A stretch of DNA of 12,795 nt from the NCBI GenBank assembly GCA_050249235.1, contig JBFWQW010000084.1:1-12795 (forward strand), written 5' to 3'. Made by a program: the position numbers and the translations under genes. This DNA is from JAEKLB01 sp050249235 (GTDB lineage Bacteria; Actinomycetota; Acidimicrobiia; Acidimicrobiales; CADCSY01). The notes below the pieces were generated by a model that made no database searches, was not told the origin of the DNA, and saw only the letters and a list, made by a program, of their open reading frames with translations. How positions within the stretch are numbered: the first letter of the stretch is position 1; each line of letters begins with the position of its first letter. Positions 1 to 7,157 of this stretch are shown here, one piece after another.

Positions 1-100
1 GCACATGCGCGTAGGGTCCGACTCCACAGGGGCTCCTCCGAACTCGACCGGCTTCGACAACCGTCAAGTTCGCGGAGCCCTTGTCACGCGCCGCGGACCC

Positions 101-1018
101 TCACACCCCGCTCAGATCCGAAGCGCCGGTTCGGGTGGCCCGGCCGAGGTCGAGGATGGTGCTGTCGGCGCCGAGCACGACCCGATGCAACGTGCAGTCG
201 CACACCAGCCGGTCCAACACCCGGGCCGGCAGGGCCGGCCCGTCGACCACCTGGGCCGACCGGGGGTGTCCGTCGCGGTCGGTGTCGACGATCACGTTGA
301 GATGCGGCCGGTGCCGGCCACCCCGCTTCGTGTGTTGGTGGTCGAGGAAGTGGCGGCACACGTCGACCAGGGCGTCGGCCCGCCGCTCCGCCGCCGTCCG
401 CACCGGCTCCCCGGGGACGTCGCGGGTGGCGGCCAGCCGGATGGCGGTGTCGACCACCGCCCCGGCTTCGGCGTCCAGGCTGAACGATGCTTGCCACCGG
501 TTGTCGATGGTCTGGGACAGCTGCAACGACCGCACCGGCTCCACGCCGGGGTCGGTGCCGTCGGCGTCGACCCGGGCCCGCCAGGCCTGCAACACCGTGA
601 CCGTGTCGGCCAACGTCAACCCGGCCAGCGTCGGGACCAGGTCGGCTTCATGGTCGGCCATCACCTCCACGGCGCCGTCGGGGACGGCCCGCACGACGGC
701 CTGGACCTGCCCGCCCGACAACGAACCGTCCACGGCAGCGGCCGCGACCACCGGGAGGCGGGCCAGGGTGCGGGCGGTGGCCCGCAACCGGGCGGTGTCG
801 CGCCGGTCGACCCCGGCCCGGTCCCGCAACCAGCCCACCATCGAGGTGGCCCCGTCGATCTCCCACAGCCCGTCCCGCTCGAACGCCCCCACCGCCAACG
901 CCAGCACGGCATCGAGCCGGTGCCGCAACGCCACCAGCCGGGCCAACGCCTGCCCGCCGGCCGGCACCGTCAGCCCGTCGACCGCGGCTTCCAGCTTCGC
1001 CATCCGCTGCTCGAACAC
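101..1018 (-). CDS. DUF222 (13E12-type) protein, C-terminally truncated, HNH domain missing
   Basis: About 305 residues. The body matches the DUF222 region that normally precedes an HNH endonuclease domain in actinobacterial 13E12-repeat proteins: a leading helix, then the TSMVGWLRDRAGVDRRDTAR segment, LSGGQVQAVV, and the late LNVIVDTD and ILDLGRATRT motifs. In complete relatives the zinc-cysteine/HNH segment follows directly after a GRATRT-like motif. Here the frame runs only eight more residues (GASDLSGV) to a TGA, and I find no HNH remnant in the three frames of the remaining 100 bp of window. The gene is therefore a 3'-truncated paralogue, probably without nuclease activity. I chose the GTG at 1018 because a good promoter places its -10 seven bases upstream; the ATG at 1003 is the alternative. 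Family is confident, start moderate, function of the fragment unknown. Confidence 0.8.
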   Translation of the reverse strand: MFEQRMAKLEAAVDGLTVPAGGQALARLVALRHRLDAVLALAVGAFERDGLWEIDGATSMVGWLRDRAGVDRRDTARLRATARTLARLPVVAAAAVDGSLSGGQVQAVVRAVPDGAVEVMADHEADLVPTLAGLTLADTVTVLQAWRARVDADGTDPGVEPVRSLQLSQTIDNRWQASFSLDAEAGAVVDTAIRLAATRDVPGEPVRTAAERRADALVDVCRHFLDHQHTKRGGRHRPHLNVIVDTDRDGHPRSAQVVDGPALPARVLDRLVCDCTLHRVVLGADSTILDLGRATRTGASDLSGV

Positions 1019-1025
1019 CCGTTCG

Positions 1026-1054
1026 ATGCTACCGGCAAGTAGTGACAGCCACAA
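1026..1054 (-). promoter_or_regulatory. Sigma-70-type promoter for leaderless transcription of the DUF222 gene
   Basis: On the minus strand TTGTGG (1054-1049) and TAGCAT (1031-1026) are separated by exactly 17 bases. The -10 lies 7 bases before the GTG at 1018, so transcription would begin at or next to the start codon. No Shine-Dalgarno sequence is needed under this reading. Confidence 0.55.
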
Positions 1055-1124
1055 CCCCGAACGAAAAGAAGCCCAACCAGGACATGGTCCTTCGCCCAGC
1101 GGCCCGCCTCGAGCCCTGAAGCAG

Positions 1125-1160
1125 GAGCTGCGTGCGCCGGTGGAGGCGTCTGCGCAGCTC
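1125..1160. repeat. 8-bp inverted repeat between divergent DUF222 and cupin genes
   Basis: GAGCTGCG (1125-1132) and CGCAGCTC (1153-1160) are perfect reverse complements with a 20-base spacer. The repeat lies in the roughly 245-bp gap between the divergent DUF222 and cupin genes. It could be an operator or a hairpin in the cupin leader. I cannot name a binding protein. Confidence 0.35.
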
Positions 1161-1264
1161 GTCACTGGACGCCCGCCAACCCGGCCGGGGAGACTCCACC
1201 CGGCCGCGTCCGGCCGACGACACCGGGGCGACGACAGCGGGGCGAGTGACATGGAGACGTGGAC

Positions 1265-1660
1265 ATGAAGGTCGAGAGGATCCTCGACGTCCTCAACGAC
1301 GCGCCCGAGGTCGTCGTCGGCGACGCCACGACGCGGGAGGAAGTCCGGGCCGCGTACCGGGCCTTCGGCGCCATGGACGACCACGGGCTCGGCGGCCGGC
1401 GGTGGTCCGGGCTGTCGCCCTGGGAGCGCCACCCCGGTGGTGACGAGCTGCTCCTCCCGCTGGTCGGTGGCTACGAGGTGACGATGCTGACCGACGAGGG
1501 GCGGACCGTCGTCGAGGTCGCCGCCGGCTCGCTCCTCGTCGTCCCCCGCGGGGTGTGGCACCGGCTCCACGCCCGCGAGACGGTCGTCGACTTCGGCGTC
1601 AACGCCGTCGGCGACGACGAGATCTCCTTCGCCGACGACCCCCGCTCCGAGGCTCGATAG
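1265..1660 (+). CDS. Small cupin-domain protein
   Basis: 131 residues forming one conserved barrel domain. Cupin motif 2 is clear: G88-x5-P94-x-G96-x2-H99. Motif 1 is degenerate: H56-PGG-D60-E61 where HxH-x3-E is usual, followed by the expected glycines at 68-69. A metal site would therefore use H56, D60 or E61 and H99. No DNA-binding or enzymatic domain is fused, so substrate and reaction cannot be assigned; stand-alone cupins of this size include sugar- or metabolite-binding proteins and small isomerases. The start is the ATG at 1265, with GGAG at 1253-1256 eight bases upstream. A GTG two codons earlier (1259) is less well placed. The gene stands alone, divergent from the DUF222 fragment and convergent with the HD-GYP gene. 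Confidence 0.75.
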   Translation: MKVERILDVLNDAPEVVVGDATTREEVRAAYRAFGAMDDHGLGGRRWSGLSPWERHPGGDELLLPLVGGYEVTMLTDEGRTVVEVAAGSLLVVPRGVWHRLHARETVVDFGVNAVGDDEISFADDPRSEAR

Positions 1661-2030
1661 CCCGGCTGGCTCGCTGGCCGGTTCGGCGGGCGCGAGGTTG
1701 CCGCATGGCCGGGGGGACCGTCGAGACCGAGACCGGGGACGCCCGGGCGGGCCGGCAGGCCCGGCGGGCGACCGTCGACGCAGTCGGCCGCGTCGGGCCG
1801 GTGCGGACGCCGCTCGACGGTCGCACGGCTCGCCACGGGTCCTCGTTCCGGACGAGGTGTTCCTCCTGTCGCAGGAGGGCGACGACCCTCGGCAACGACG
1901 CCGACGTCCTGGCCGGACGCAACCCGCCGGCTCTGGTCGTTGCTCGGCGAGCGCGACGAGGTGGCCCTCGTCCAGCAGACGACGCGCACGATGGCGCAGG
2001 TCGCCGGGCCGTCCAGCGGGGTGGAGCAGC
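1661..2030. other. Intergenic region between convergent genes, no gene seen
   Basis: Open frames here lack recognisable domains and look like G+C-driven shadows. Two small hairpins could end transcription from either side: CGGGCC/GGCCCG with a GGCA loop (1748-1763) and CCTCCTG/CAGGAGG with a TCG loop (1862-1878). Neither is followed by a T tract. Confidence 0.4.
1862..1878. terminator. Possible terminator hairpin between convergent cupin and HD-GYP genes
   Basis: A perfect 7-bp stem (CCTCCTG/CAGGAGG) with a 3-base loop lies in the convergent gap. There is no T-run, as is common in high-G+C actinobacteria, so the terminator role is only inferred from position. Confidence 0.3.
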
Positions 2031-3926
2031 TCAGAGGACGATCGTCACGGTGACGACCGCCGTGGCACAGGCACCCTTGGTGTCGCAGATCCGGTAGGTG
2101 AGGCTGGTCGAGCCGAGCAGGGAGAAGAGCGGCGCGGTGTAGCGCACCTTCCCGGCGGTGACGACCGCCGAGCCGATGCCGGGCGGGCTCACGATCGACA
2201 GCGTCGCCGGGGCCAGGGCGCCGTCCGGGTCGGTGTCGTTGGCGAGCACGTCGATCGTCACGCTGTTCGAGAGGATGACGGTCGAGCCGTCGGCGACGGC
2301 GTGGGGCGGGCCGTTCGAGGCGGTCGTCGTCGTGGTGGTCGAACCGGGCGGCACCGTCGTGGTCGTCGTGGTCCCGCTCCCGACCGGCGCGGCCGGACCG
2401 GGGGCGGGCGAGACCGAGCCGGTGCCCGACGGTCCCGACCCGGACGGGCCGGCGCCACCTCCCGGGCCCGACAAGGGTGCCGACGGATCGACGCCGGCGC
2501 CGCCCAGGAGGTCGGCGCCCGGGATGGCCGCGGGCAGCCCGGTGGCTGGATCGGTGGTCCCGCCGGCCGCCCCGTCGCGTGCGTCGGGCGGCTGGTAGCC
2601 GTCGGCGGCATCGCCCGCGGTCGGGTCTACGGCCACCACCGCCGGCAGGTCGTACGGGTCGTAGGTGGCAGCGGTCTCGACCGGGGCGAGGGTCATCGTC
2701 CCGAGGGCGAGCGTCACCACCGACGCGATGCCGCCGACCAGGGCGGGCGGCGCGGCCGAGAGCGCGGATCCGGGGAACGAGAGCTGCGAGAGCCAGGCCA
2801 GGGGGCCGGCGACCAGGCGGAGCCGGGCGATCGAGATGGCGAGGAAGGCCCGGACCACGTCCTCGTCGAACTGGGTGCCGGCGTTGCGGGCCAGCTCGAA
2901 GCGGGCCTGCTCGGCCGGGAGGGGACGCTTGTAGGAGCGGGCCGAGGTCATGCAGTCGTAGGCGTCGGCCACGGCCACGATGCGCCCGGCGAGGGAGATC
3001 TCGGCGCCCCGGAGGCCGAGCGGGTAGCCGGTGCCGTCCGGCCGCTCGTGGTGCTGGGTGGCGGCGTCGGCCCACTCGCCGAGCCAGGGCCGGAGCGGCT
3101 CGATCAGCTCGGCTGCCGCTTCGGGGTGGCGGCGCAGCTCCTGCCACTCGGCGTCGCTCGGCCGCCCGGCCTTGTTGAGGACGGCGGGTCGGACCGCGAT
3201 CTTGCCGATGTCGTGGACGAGCGCGGCCCAGTGGAGGCGCTCCCGGTCGCCGGCCGGGAGGTCGAGCTCCTCGGCGACGAGGTCGGCGTAGGCCCGCACC
3301 CGCTCCGAGTGCCCCCTGGTGAGCCGGTCGTGATGGCCGAGGGCTGCGGCCAGCACGAGCACCTGCTCGGCCGCGCCGGCCACGTCCGTCCGGGGCCGCA
3401 TGCCCTCGCCGAGCTGGCGGGCGAGCTGGTTGGCGGTGCCGGTGCGAAGGGCGAGCTTGAAGCGGGAGGGGGCCCGGTCGGGAAAGGCCAGGGCGAGCCG
3501 GCAGAGGGCGGCCAGGGGCAGGAGGCGGCGGGCGGCCCGATCGACGGCCACGAGGGTGGCGACGGCGGCGGCGAGCAGCAGCGCCAGCCGGGCCGCGCCC
3601 GGGAGCAGGCCGTGCCAGGCCGCGGTCGTGCGGGCGGCGAGGTGGACGGCCAGGGTGGAGCACGCGGCCGGTCCGGCCACGGCGAGCACCCGAAGGAGGA
3701 GCGCCAGCCGGGGCCGGGCCCGCCACCGGCGGGGGTCGGCGTCGATGGCCTGGGTGGCGGCCGAGCCGCCCGTGGCCGAGGTGAGGGCAGGGCCGGTCGC
3801 GGCGTCGGAGTCGGCGTCGACATCGATGCCGACAGTCGGTGCCTCGGCGAGGTCGCGGTCCGTGTCCTCGCCGTCCTCCGGGCGCGGCCGGGGGGCCGGC
3901 CGGCTCCGGTCCGCCGTCGTCTGCAC
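2031..3926 (-). CDS. Membrane-anchored HD-GYP phosphodiesterase-like protein with extracytoplasmic Ig-like domain
   Basis: 631 residues from a GTG at 3926, a start chosen because no good in-frame start lies closer upstream and later ones would cut the first membrane helix. Order: disordered N-terminus (1-70), two membrane helices (about 74-96 and 112-128), a cytoplasmic HD-GYP domain (about 185-375), a third helix (about 394-415), a Gly/Pro/Ser stalk with two threonine runs (518-535), and a C-terminal cadherin/Ig-like domain (about 540-631, DVLANDTDPDG motif). Catalytic residues are present: H206 in RGHSERV, H238-D239 in HDIGK, H267, HHERPDGTGYP (292-302) and D321 in VADAYDCMTS. The family hydrolyses cyclic di-GMP, so that is the likely reaction. 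The Ig-like tail should sit outside the membrane and may sense or bind a surface component (inference). It is divergent from comM with no shared function evident. Confidence 0.85.
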   Translation of the reverse strand: MQTTADRSRPAPRPRPEDGEDTDRDLAEAPTVGIDVDADSDAATGPALTSATGGSAATQAIDADPRRWRARPRLALLLRVLAVAGPAACSTLAVHLAARTTAAWHGLLPGAARLALLLAAAVATLVAVDRAARRLLPLAALCRLALAFPDRAPSRFKLALRTGTANQLARQLGEGMRPRTDVAGAAEQVLVLAAALGHHDRLTRGHSERVRAYADLVAEELDLPAGDRERLHWAALVHDIGKIAVRPAVLNKAGRPSDAEWQELRRHPEAAAELIEPLRPWLGEWADAATQHHERPDGTGYPLGLRGAEISLAGRIVAVADAYDCMTSARSYKRPLPAEQARFELARNAGTQFDEDVVRAFLAISIARLRLVAGPLAWLSQLSFPGSALSAAPPALVGGIASVVTLALGTMTLAPVETAATYDPYDLPAVVAVDPTAGDAADGYQPPDARDGAAGGTTDPATGLPAAIPGADLLGGAGVDPSAPLSGPGGGAGPSGSGPSGTGSVSPAPGPAAPVGSGTTTTTTVPPGSTTTTTTASNGPPHAVADGSTVILSNSVTIDVLANDTDPDGALAPATLSIVSPPGIGSAVVTAGKVRYTAPLFSLLGSTSLTYRICDTKGACATAVVTVTIVL

Positions 3927-3983
3927 GGGTCTGTTGTCGGCAGATCCACGACCGGTCTGGAGCGTCGCTGGTGGCGGGCGCCG

Positions 3984-4010
3984 TTGGCTGTCACACCGGC
4001 GCCGTACCCT
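3984..4010 (+). promoter_or_regulatory. Candidate promoter of the comM-dprA operon
   Basis: TTGGCT (3984-3989) and TACCCT (4005-4010) are spaced by 15 bases, slightly short of the ideal 17. They lie in the gap divergent from the HD-GYP gene and would give a leader of about 80 bases ahead of the GTG at 4097. Confidence 0.35.
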
Positions 4011-4096
4011 GCGGTCGGCACCTCGGTGGACGGTGCAGCGGGGTCCGTAGGGCGTCGCAGCAGCCCACCCGGAACGGTCAAGCCGAGGAGCGTCAC

Positions 4097-5653
4097 GTGC
4101 TCGCCACGGTCCCATCCGCAGTCCTGTCCGGCATCGACGGCCGCCCGGTCACCGTCGAGGTGCACGTCTCGTCCGGGCTGCCCGGCTTCACGGTCGTCGG
4201 CCTGCCCGACACGGCCTGCCGCGAGTCGCGCGACCGGGTGCGGGCCGCGTTGCTGTCGAGCTCCCTGCCCTGGCCGCAGAGGCGGACGACGGTGAACCTG
4301 GCGCCGTCGGGCGTCCGCAAGCAGGGGCCCGGTCTCGACCTCGCGATCGCCGTCGGCGTGCTGGCGGCCTCGGGCGAGGTGCCGCCCGACTCGCTGGCCG
4401 GGCTCGGCTTCGTCGGCGAGCTCAGCCTCGACGGCGGTGTCCGTCCGGTGGCCGGCACCATCGCCCTGGTCGACGCGCTCGACACGCCGACCGTGGTCGT
4501 CGCCGCGGCATCGGTCGGCGAAGCCGAGCTGGTGGGCCGGCACCGGGTTCGGGCCGTCCGCAGCCTCACCGAGGTGGTCGACGCGCTCCGGGGCGACCGC
4601 CCCTGGCCCGACCGCCCCGCCCCCGAGGCGGCCGCCGGGCCACCCCCGGCCGGGCCCGACCTGGCCGACGTGCGAGGTCAGCGGGTGGCGCGCCTCGCCC
4701 TCGAGGTCGCCGCGGCCGGCGCCCACCACCTGCTCCTCGTCGGCCCGCCCGGGGTGGGCAAGACGATGCTGGCCGCCCGCCTCCCCGGCCTGCTGCCCGA
4801 CCTGGGCGACCTCGATGCGCTGGCGGCCACCCGCATCCGCTCGGCAGCCGGCCTCCCCCTGCCGCCGGGGGTGCTGGTGCGGCGGCCGCCCTTCGAGGCT
4901 CCCCACCACTGCGCCACCACGGCGGCCCTGGTCGGGGGTGGCTCGCAGTGGCTGCGGCCGGGCCATGCCTCGTTGGCCCACGGGGGTGTCCTGTTCCTGG
5001 ACGAGCTGGCCGAGTTCCCGGCCGTGGTGCTCGACGCACTGCGCCAGCCCCTGGAGGACGGCGAGGTGCGGGTCAGCCGGGCGAGGGGTTCGGCCACCTT
5101 TCCGGCCCGCTTCCTGCTCGTCGGGGCCACCAACCCGTGCCCGTGCGGGTACGGCGGCCGCCCCGGCAGCTGCCCGTGCACCGACTCGGCCCGGGCCCGC
5201 TACCAGCGCCGCCTCTCGGGGCCGCTGCTCGACCGCTTCGACCTGCGGGTCGACGTCGGTCGGCCGGCCATCGGCGAGCTGCTGGGCGGACCCGGCGGCG
5301 AGGCGAGCGAGGCGGTGGCCCGGCGGGTGGCCCGCTGCCGGAGCCTGGCCGCGGCCCGGGGGGTGCCTGCCAACGCCCTCATCCCGTCCCGCCGGCTCGA
5401 CGAGCTCGCCCCGCTGACGACCCCGGCCCGGCGGGTGCTCGAGCAGGCACTGGAGGTCGGCAGCCTGAGCGCCCGTGGCCTGCACCGGGTGCGCCGGGTG
5501 GCCCGCACGCTGGCCGACCTGGCCGGCCCGGCCTCGCCGCCGGACCTCGAGGGCGACGGCGCCACCAGCTGCGGGCGTGAGATCGGCGTCGACGAGATCT
5601 GCCTGGCGCTGCAGCTCCGCGCCGATCCCGACGTCATCGGGGTGACGGCGTGA
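4097..5653 (+). CDS. comM: YifB/ComM family Mg-chelatase-like AAA+ ATPase
   Basis: 518 residues, close to the roughly 500 usual for the family. The N-terminal ChlI-type Lon-protease-like fold is recognised by VEVHVSSGLPGFTVVGLPD (about 20-38), RDRVRAAL and GPGLDLAIAVGVLAASGE. A linker follows, then the AAA+ module: Walker A GPPGVGKT (216-223), Walker B VLFLDE (298-303) and the cysteine-rich NPCPCGYGG...CPC segment typical of ComM, then a C-terminal Mg-chelatase domain with LSGPLLDRFDL and LSARGLHRVRRVARTLADL. In Gram-negative bacteria ComM is a hexameric helicase that promotes branch migration during natural transformation; this role is transferred here by homology and by the adjacent dprA. 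The start is the GTG at 4097, with GAGGAG at 4085-4090 six bases upstream, and it gives the expected family N-terminus. Its stop overlaps the dprA start by 4 nt, implying translational coupling. Confidence 0.93.
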   Translation: MLATVPSAVLSGIDGRPVTVEVHVSSGLPGFTVVGLPDTACRESRDRVRAALLSSSLPWPQRRTTVNLAPSGVRKQGPGLDLAIAVGVLAASGEVPPDSLAGLGFVGELSLDGGVRPVAGTIALVDALDTPTVVVAAASVGEAELVGRHRVRAVRSLTEVVDALRGDRPWPDRPAPEAAAGPPPAGPDLADVRGQRVARLALEVAAAGAHHLLLVGPPGVGKTMLAARLPGLLPDLGDLDALAATRIRSAAGLPLPPGVLVRRPPFEAPHHCATTAALVGGGSQWLRPGHASLAHGGVLFLDELAEFPAVVLDALRQPLEDGEVRVSRARGSATFPARFLLVGATNPCPCGYGGRPGSCPCTDSARARYQRRLSGPLLDRFDLRVDVGRPAIGELLGGPGGEASEAVARRVARCRSLAAARGVPANALIPSRRLDELAPLTTPARRVLEQALEVGSLSARGLHRVRRVARTLADLAGPASPPDLEGDGATSCGREIGVDEICLALQLRADPDVIGVTA

Positions 5654-6963
5654 GGCGCGCCGGTGCCTGCAGCGCCGCGGTCGGCGGTCCGGCGGCCGGG
5701 CCGGAATCAGCGGCCGGGCCGGAATCAGCGGCCGGGCCGGAATCAGCGGCCGGGCCGGAATCAGCGGCCGGGCCGGAATCAGCGGCCGGGCCGGAACCGG
5801 CGGCCGGGCCGGAACCGGCGGCCGGGCCGGAACCGGCGGCCGGGCCGGAACCGGCGGCCGGGCCGGAAGCGGTGGCCGAGGGGTCCGAGGAGCCCGAAGC
5901 GGCCTGGCTGGTCGCCCTGCTGACCCTGCCCGGCATGGGGCCGGCCCGGCTGCGCCAGCAGTTGGCCGGACGCGGGCCCCGCGCTGCGTGGGAGGAGGTG
6001 GCCGCGGGGGAGGGCACGGGGGTCGCGCCCGAGCTGCGCCGGCGGTGGGCGGTGGCGGCCCGGTCGGTCGACGTGGGCGGCCGGTGGGCGGCCCACGAGG
6101 TGGCGGGGGTGCGGGTGCTGCTGCCCGGCGACGACGCCTGGCCAACCGCCCTGGTCGACGATCCCGAGCCCCCGGTGGCCCTGTTCTCGCTGGGCGACCC
6201 CTCGGTGCTGCGCCGGCCGTGCGTGGCGGTGATCGGCACCCGGCGGTGCTCGGCGGCGGGCCGGTCGATCGCCGCCGACCTCGGAGCCGACCTGGCCGCC
6301 GCCGGTGTGTGCGTCGTGTCCGGTCTGGCGCTGGGCATCGACGGTGCCGCCCACCGGGGCGCGCTCGACGCCGGGGGCGGTCCGGCCGCGGTCGTCGGCT
6401 CCGGCCTCGACGTCGTCTACCCGGGGCGGCACCGTCAGCTCTGGGGCGAGGTGGCGGCTCGGGGGGTCGTGCTGTCCGAGTACCCCCTCGGGGCCACGCC
6501 GGAGCGGTGGCGCTTCCCAGCCCGCAACCGGGTGATCGCCGGTCTGGCCTCGGTGGTCGTGGTGGTCGAGAGCCATGCCGCCGGCGGTTCGATGCACACG
6601 GTCGACGCCGCCCTCGAGCGCGACCGGCTGGTGGCCGTGGTCCCCGGGCCGGTGCGCAGCCCGGCGTCGGCCGGCACCAACGGCCTGCTGGTGTCGGGCG
6701 CCACGCCGGTCCGCGACGCCACCGACGTCCTGGTGGCTCTCGGGCTCCGCACCCTCACCCCGGGCGGGCGGGCGGTGCCGTCGGCACAGCCCGCCGGCGA
6801 TGCCGGCGCCGTGCTCGACGCCGTCGGATGGGGTCCGTCCACGCTCGAGGAGGTCGCGGCCCGCTGCGAGGCCCCGCTGGGCCCGGTGGCGGTGCACCTG
6901 GCCGCGCTCGAGCGCGACGGCTGGCTCACGAGCGGCACCGGCTGGTACGAGCGTGTCCGCTGA
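5650..6963 (+). CDS. dprA: DNA-processing protein DprA (Smf) with N-terminal hexapeptide repeats
   Basis: 437 residues from a GTG overlapping the comM stop by 4 nt (GTGA). Residues 15-74 are ten copies of AAGPE(S/P/A), absent from ordinary DprA. A helix-hairpin-helix-like N-terminal region follows (about 84-140, LLTLPGMGPARLRQQL). The Rossmann core runs from about 190 to 370: VAVIGTRRCSAAG (192-204), SGLALGIDGAAH (224-235), GSGLDVVYPGRH, EYPLGATPERWRFPARNR and GTNGLL. A winged-helix C-terminal domain spans about 388-437. DprA binds incoming single-stranded DNA in the cytoplasm and loads RecA during natural transformation, so it fits its partner comM. The repeat makes the true N-terminus uncertain: GTG at 5872 (V75) just after the repeats is possible but has poor ribosome-site spacing. 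The last codon and stop fall inside a dispersed repeat shared with the 3' end of tldE. Confidence 0.93.
   Translation: MRRAGACSAAVGGPAAGPESAAGPESAAGPESAAGPESAAGPESAAGPEPAAGPEPAAGPEPAAGPEPAAGPEAVAEGSEEPEAAWLVALLTLPGMGPARLRQQLAGRGPRAAWEEVAAGEGTGVAPELRRRWAVAARSVDVGGRWAAHEVAGVRVLLPGDDAWPTALVDDPEPPVALFSLGDPSVLRRPCVAVIGTRRCSAAGRSIAADLGADLAAAGVCVVSGLALGIDGAAHRGALDAGGGPAAVVGSGLDVVYPGRHRQLWGEVAARGVVLSEYPLGATPERWRFPARNRVIAGLASVVVVVESHAAGGSMHTVDAALERDRLVAVVPGPVRSPASAGTNGLLVSGATPVRDATDVLVALGLRTLTPGGRAVPSAQPAGDAGAVLDAVGWGPSTLEEVAARCEAPLGPVAVHLAALERDGWLTSGTGWYERVR
5692..5871 (+). repeat. Ten-copy 18-bp in-frame tandem repeat in dprA
   Basis: Ten consecutive 18-bp units with core GCGGCCGGGCCGGAA. Units 1-5 end in TCA, units 6-9 in CCG and unit 10 in GCG. 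They encode AAGPES x5, AAGPEP x4 and AAGPEA. Apart from the last codon the units are identical, so the array has expanded or been homogenised recently. The unit is a multiple of three, so copy-number change keeps the reading frame. Confidence 0.97.
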
Positions 6964-7081
6964 GAGGGTGCGCCGACATGCGCTCCCGTGTCCCGGGAGG
7001 CCTGGCGCCAAAGGCGCGAGGAGCGGCGAGCACAGGTCGATCTCGGCGGAGGAGCCGAGGACCAGGAAGGACGTGACCTGT
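6957..7081 (+). repeat. Dispersed structured repeat, copy A (after dprA)
   Basis: This shares 20 identical bases (6957-6976, spanning the dprA stop) with 12491-12510, which spans the tldE stop. Similarity resumes at GGCGCC (7004 here, 12583 there) and continues through GAGCGG, TCTCGGCG and a 3' GGACGTG (7069-7075). Foldable parts of copy A are a hairpin at 6966-6987, GCGCC-AAA-GGCGC (7005-7017), and an outer stem ACAGGTC/GACCTGT (7032-7038 with 7075-7081) enclosing CTCGGC/GCCGAG (7042-7047 with 7054-7059). It may be a terminator-associated repeat family or a structured RNA; I do not recognise it as a named element. Confidence 0.65.
6966..6987 (+). terminator. Hairpin directly after the dprA stop codon
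   Basis: GGGTGCGC and GCGCTCCC flank a 6-base loop, giving seven pairs and one T-T mismatch. It starts three bases after the TGA and is the counterpart of the perfect hairpin after tldE. No T-run follows, so the terminator role is inferred from position. Confidence 0.45.
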
Positions 7082-7100
7082 TGGCGTGCCTCCGACGCGA

Positions 7101-7128
7101 CCGGTCGCCGGCCGGGGCCGGCGACCGG
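7101..7128. terminator. Strong 13-bp palindrome, probable bidirectional terminator
   Basis: CCGGTCGCCGGCC (7101-7113) and GGCCGGCGACCGG (7116-7128) are perfect reverse complements separated by GG. The palindrome lies between the convergent dprA and VOC genes, so it could stop transcription from both sides. Confidence 0.5.
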
Positions 7129-7157
7129 GGTCGAGCGGAGCGTCCGGTGCGGTGCGG

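Noticed and set aside
1555..2097. Possible small gene in the gap after the cupin
   Set aside because: No family resemblance, start overlapping the cupin coding region, no ribosome site, and Arg-rich composition typical of non-coding frames in such DNA.
2316..2372. GTC/GTG-rich stretches as a possible regulatory repeat
   Set aside because: On the minus strand these are simply the threonine runs in the stalk of the HD-GYP protein.
1698..4295. Plus-strand open frame opposite the HD-GYP gene
   Set aside because: Glycine/arginine-rich composition without motifs; the minus strand encodes a complete HD-GYP protein with all catalytic residues.
5692..5871. CRISPR-like regular repeat array
   Set aside because: The units are contiguous with no spacers and encode an in-frame peptide repeat inside dprA.
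3104..6145. Minus-strand 1013-codon open frame opposite comM and dprA
   Set aside because: It is a low-complexity shadow of genuine plus-strand genes. Its proline/arginine repeats are the complement of the dprA tandem repeat.
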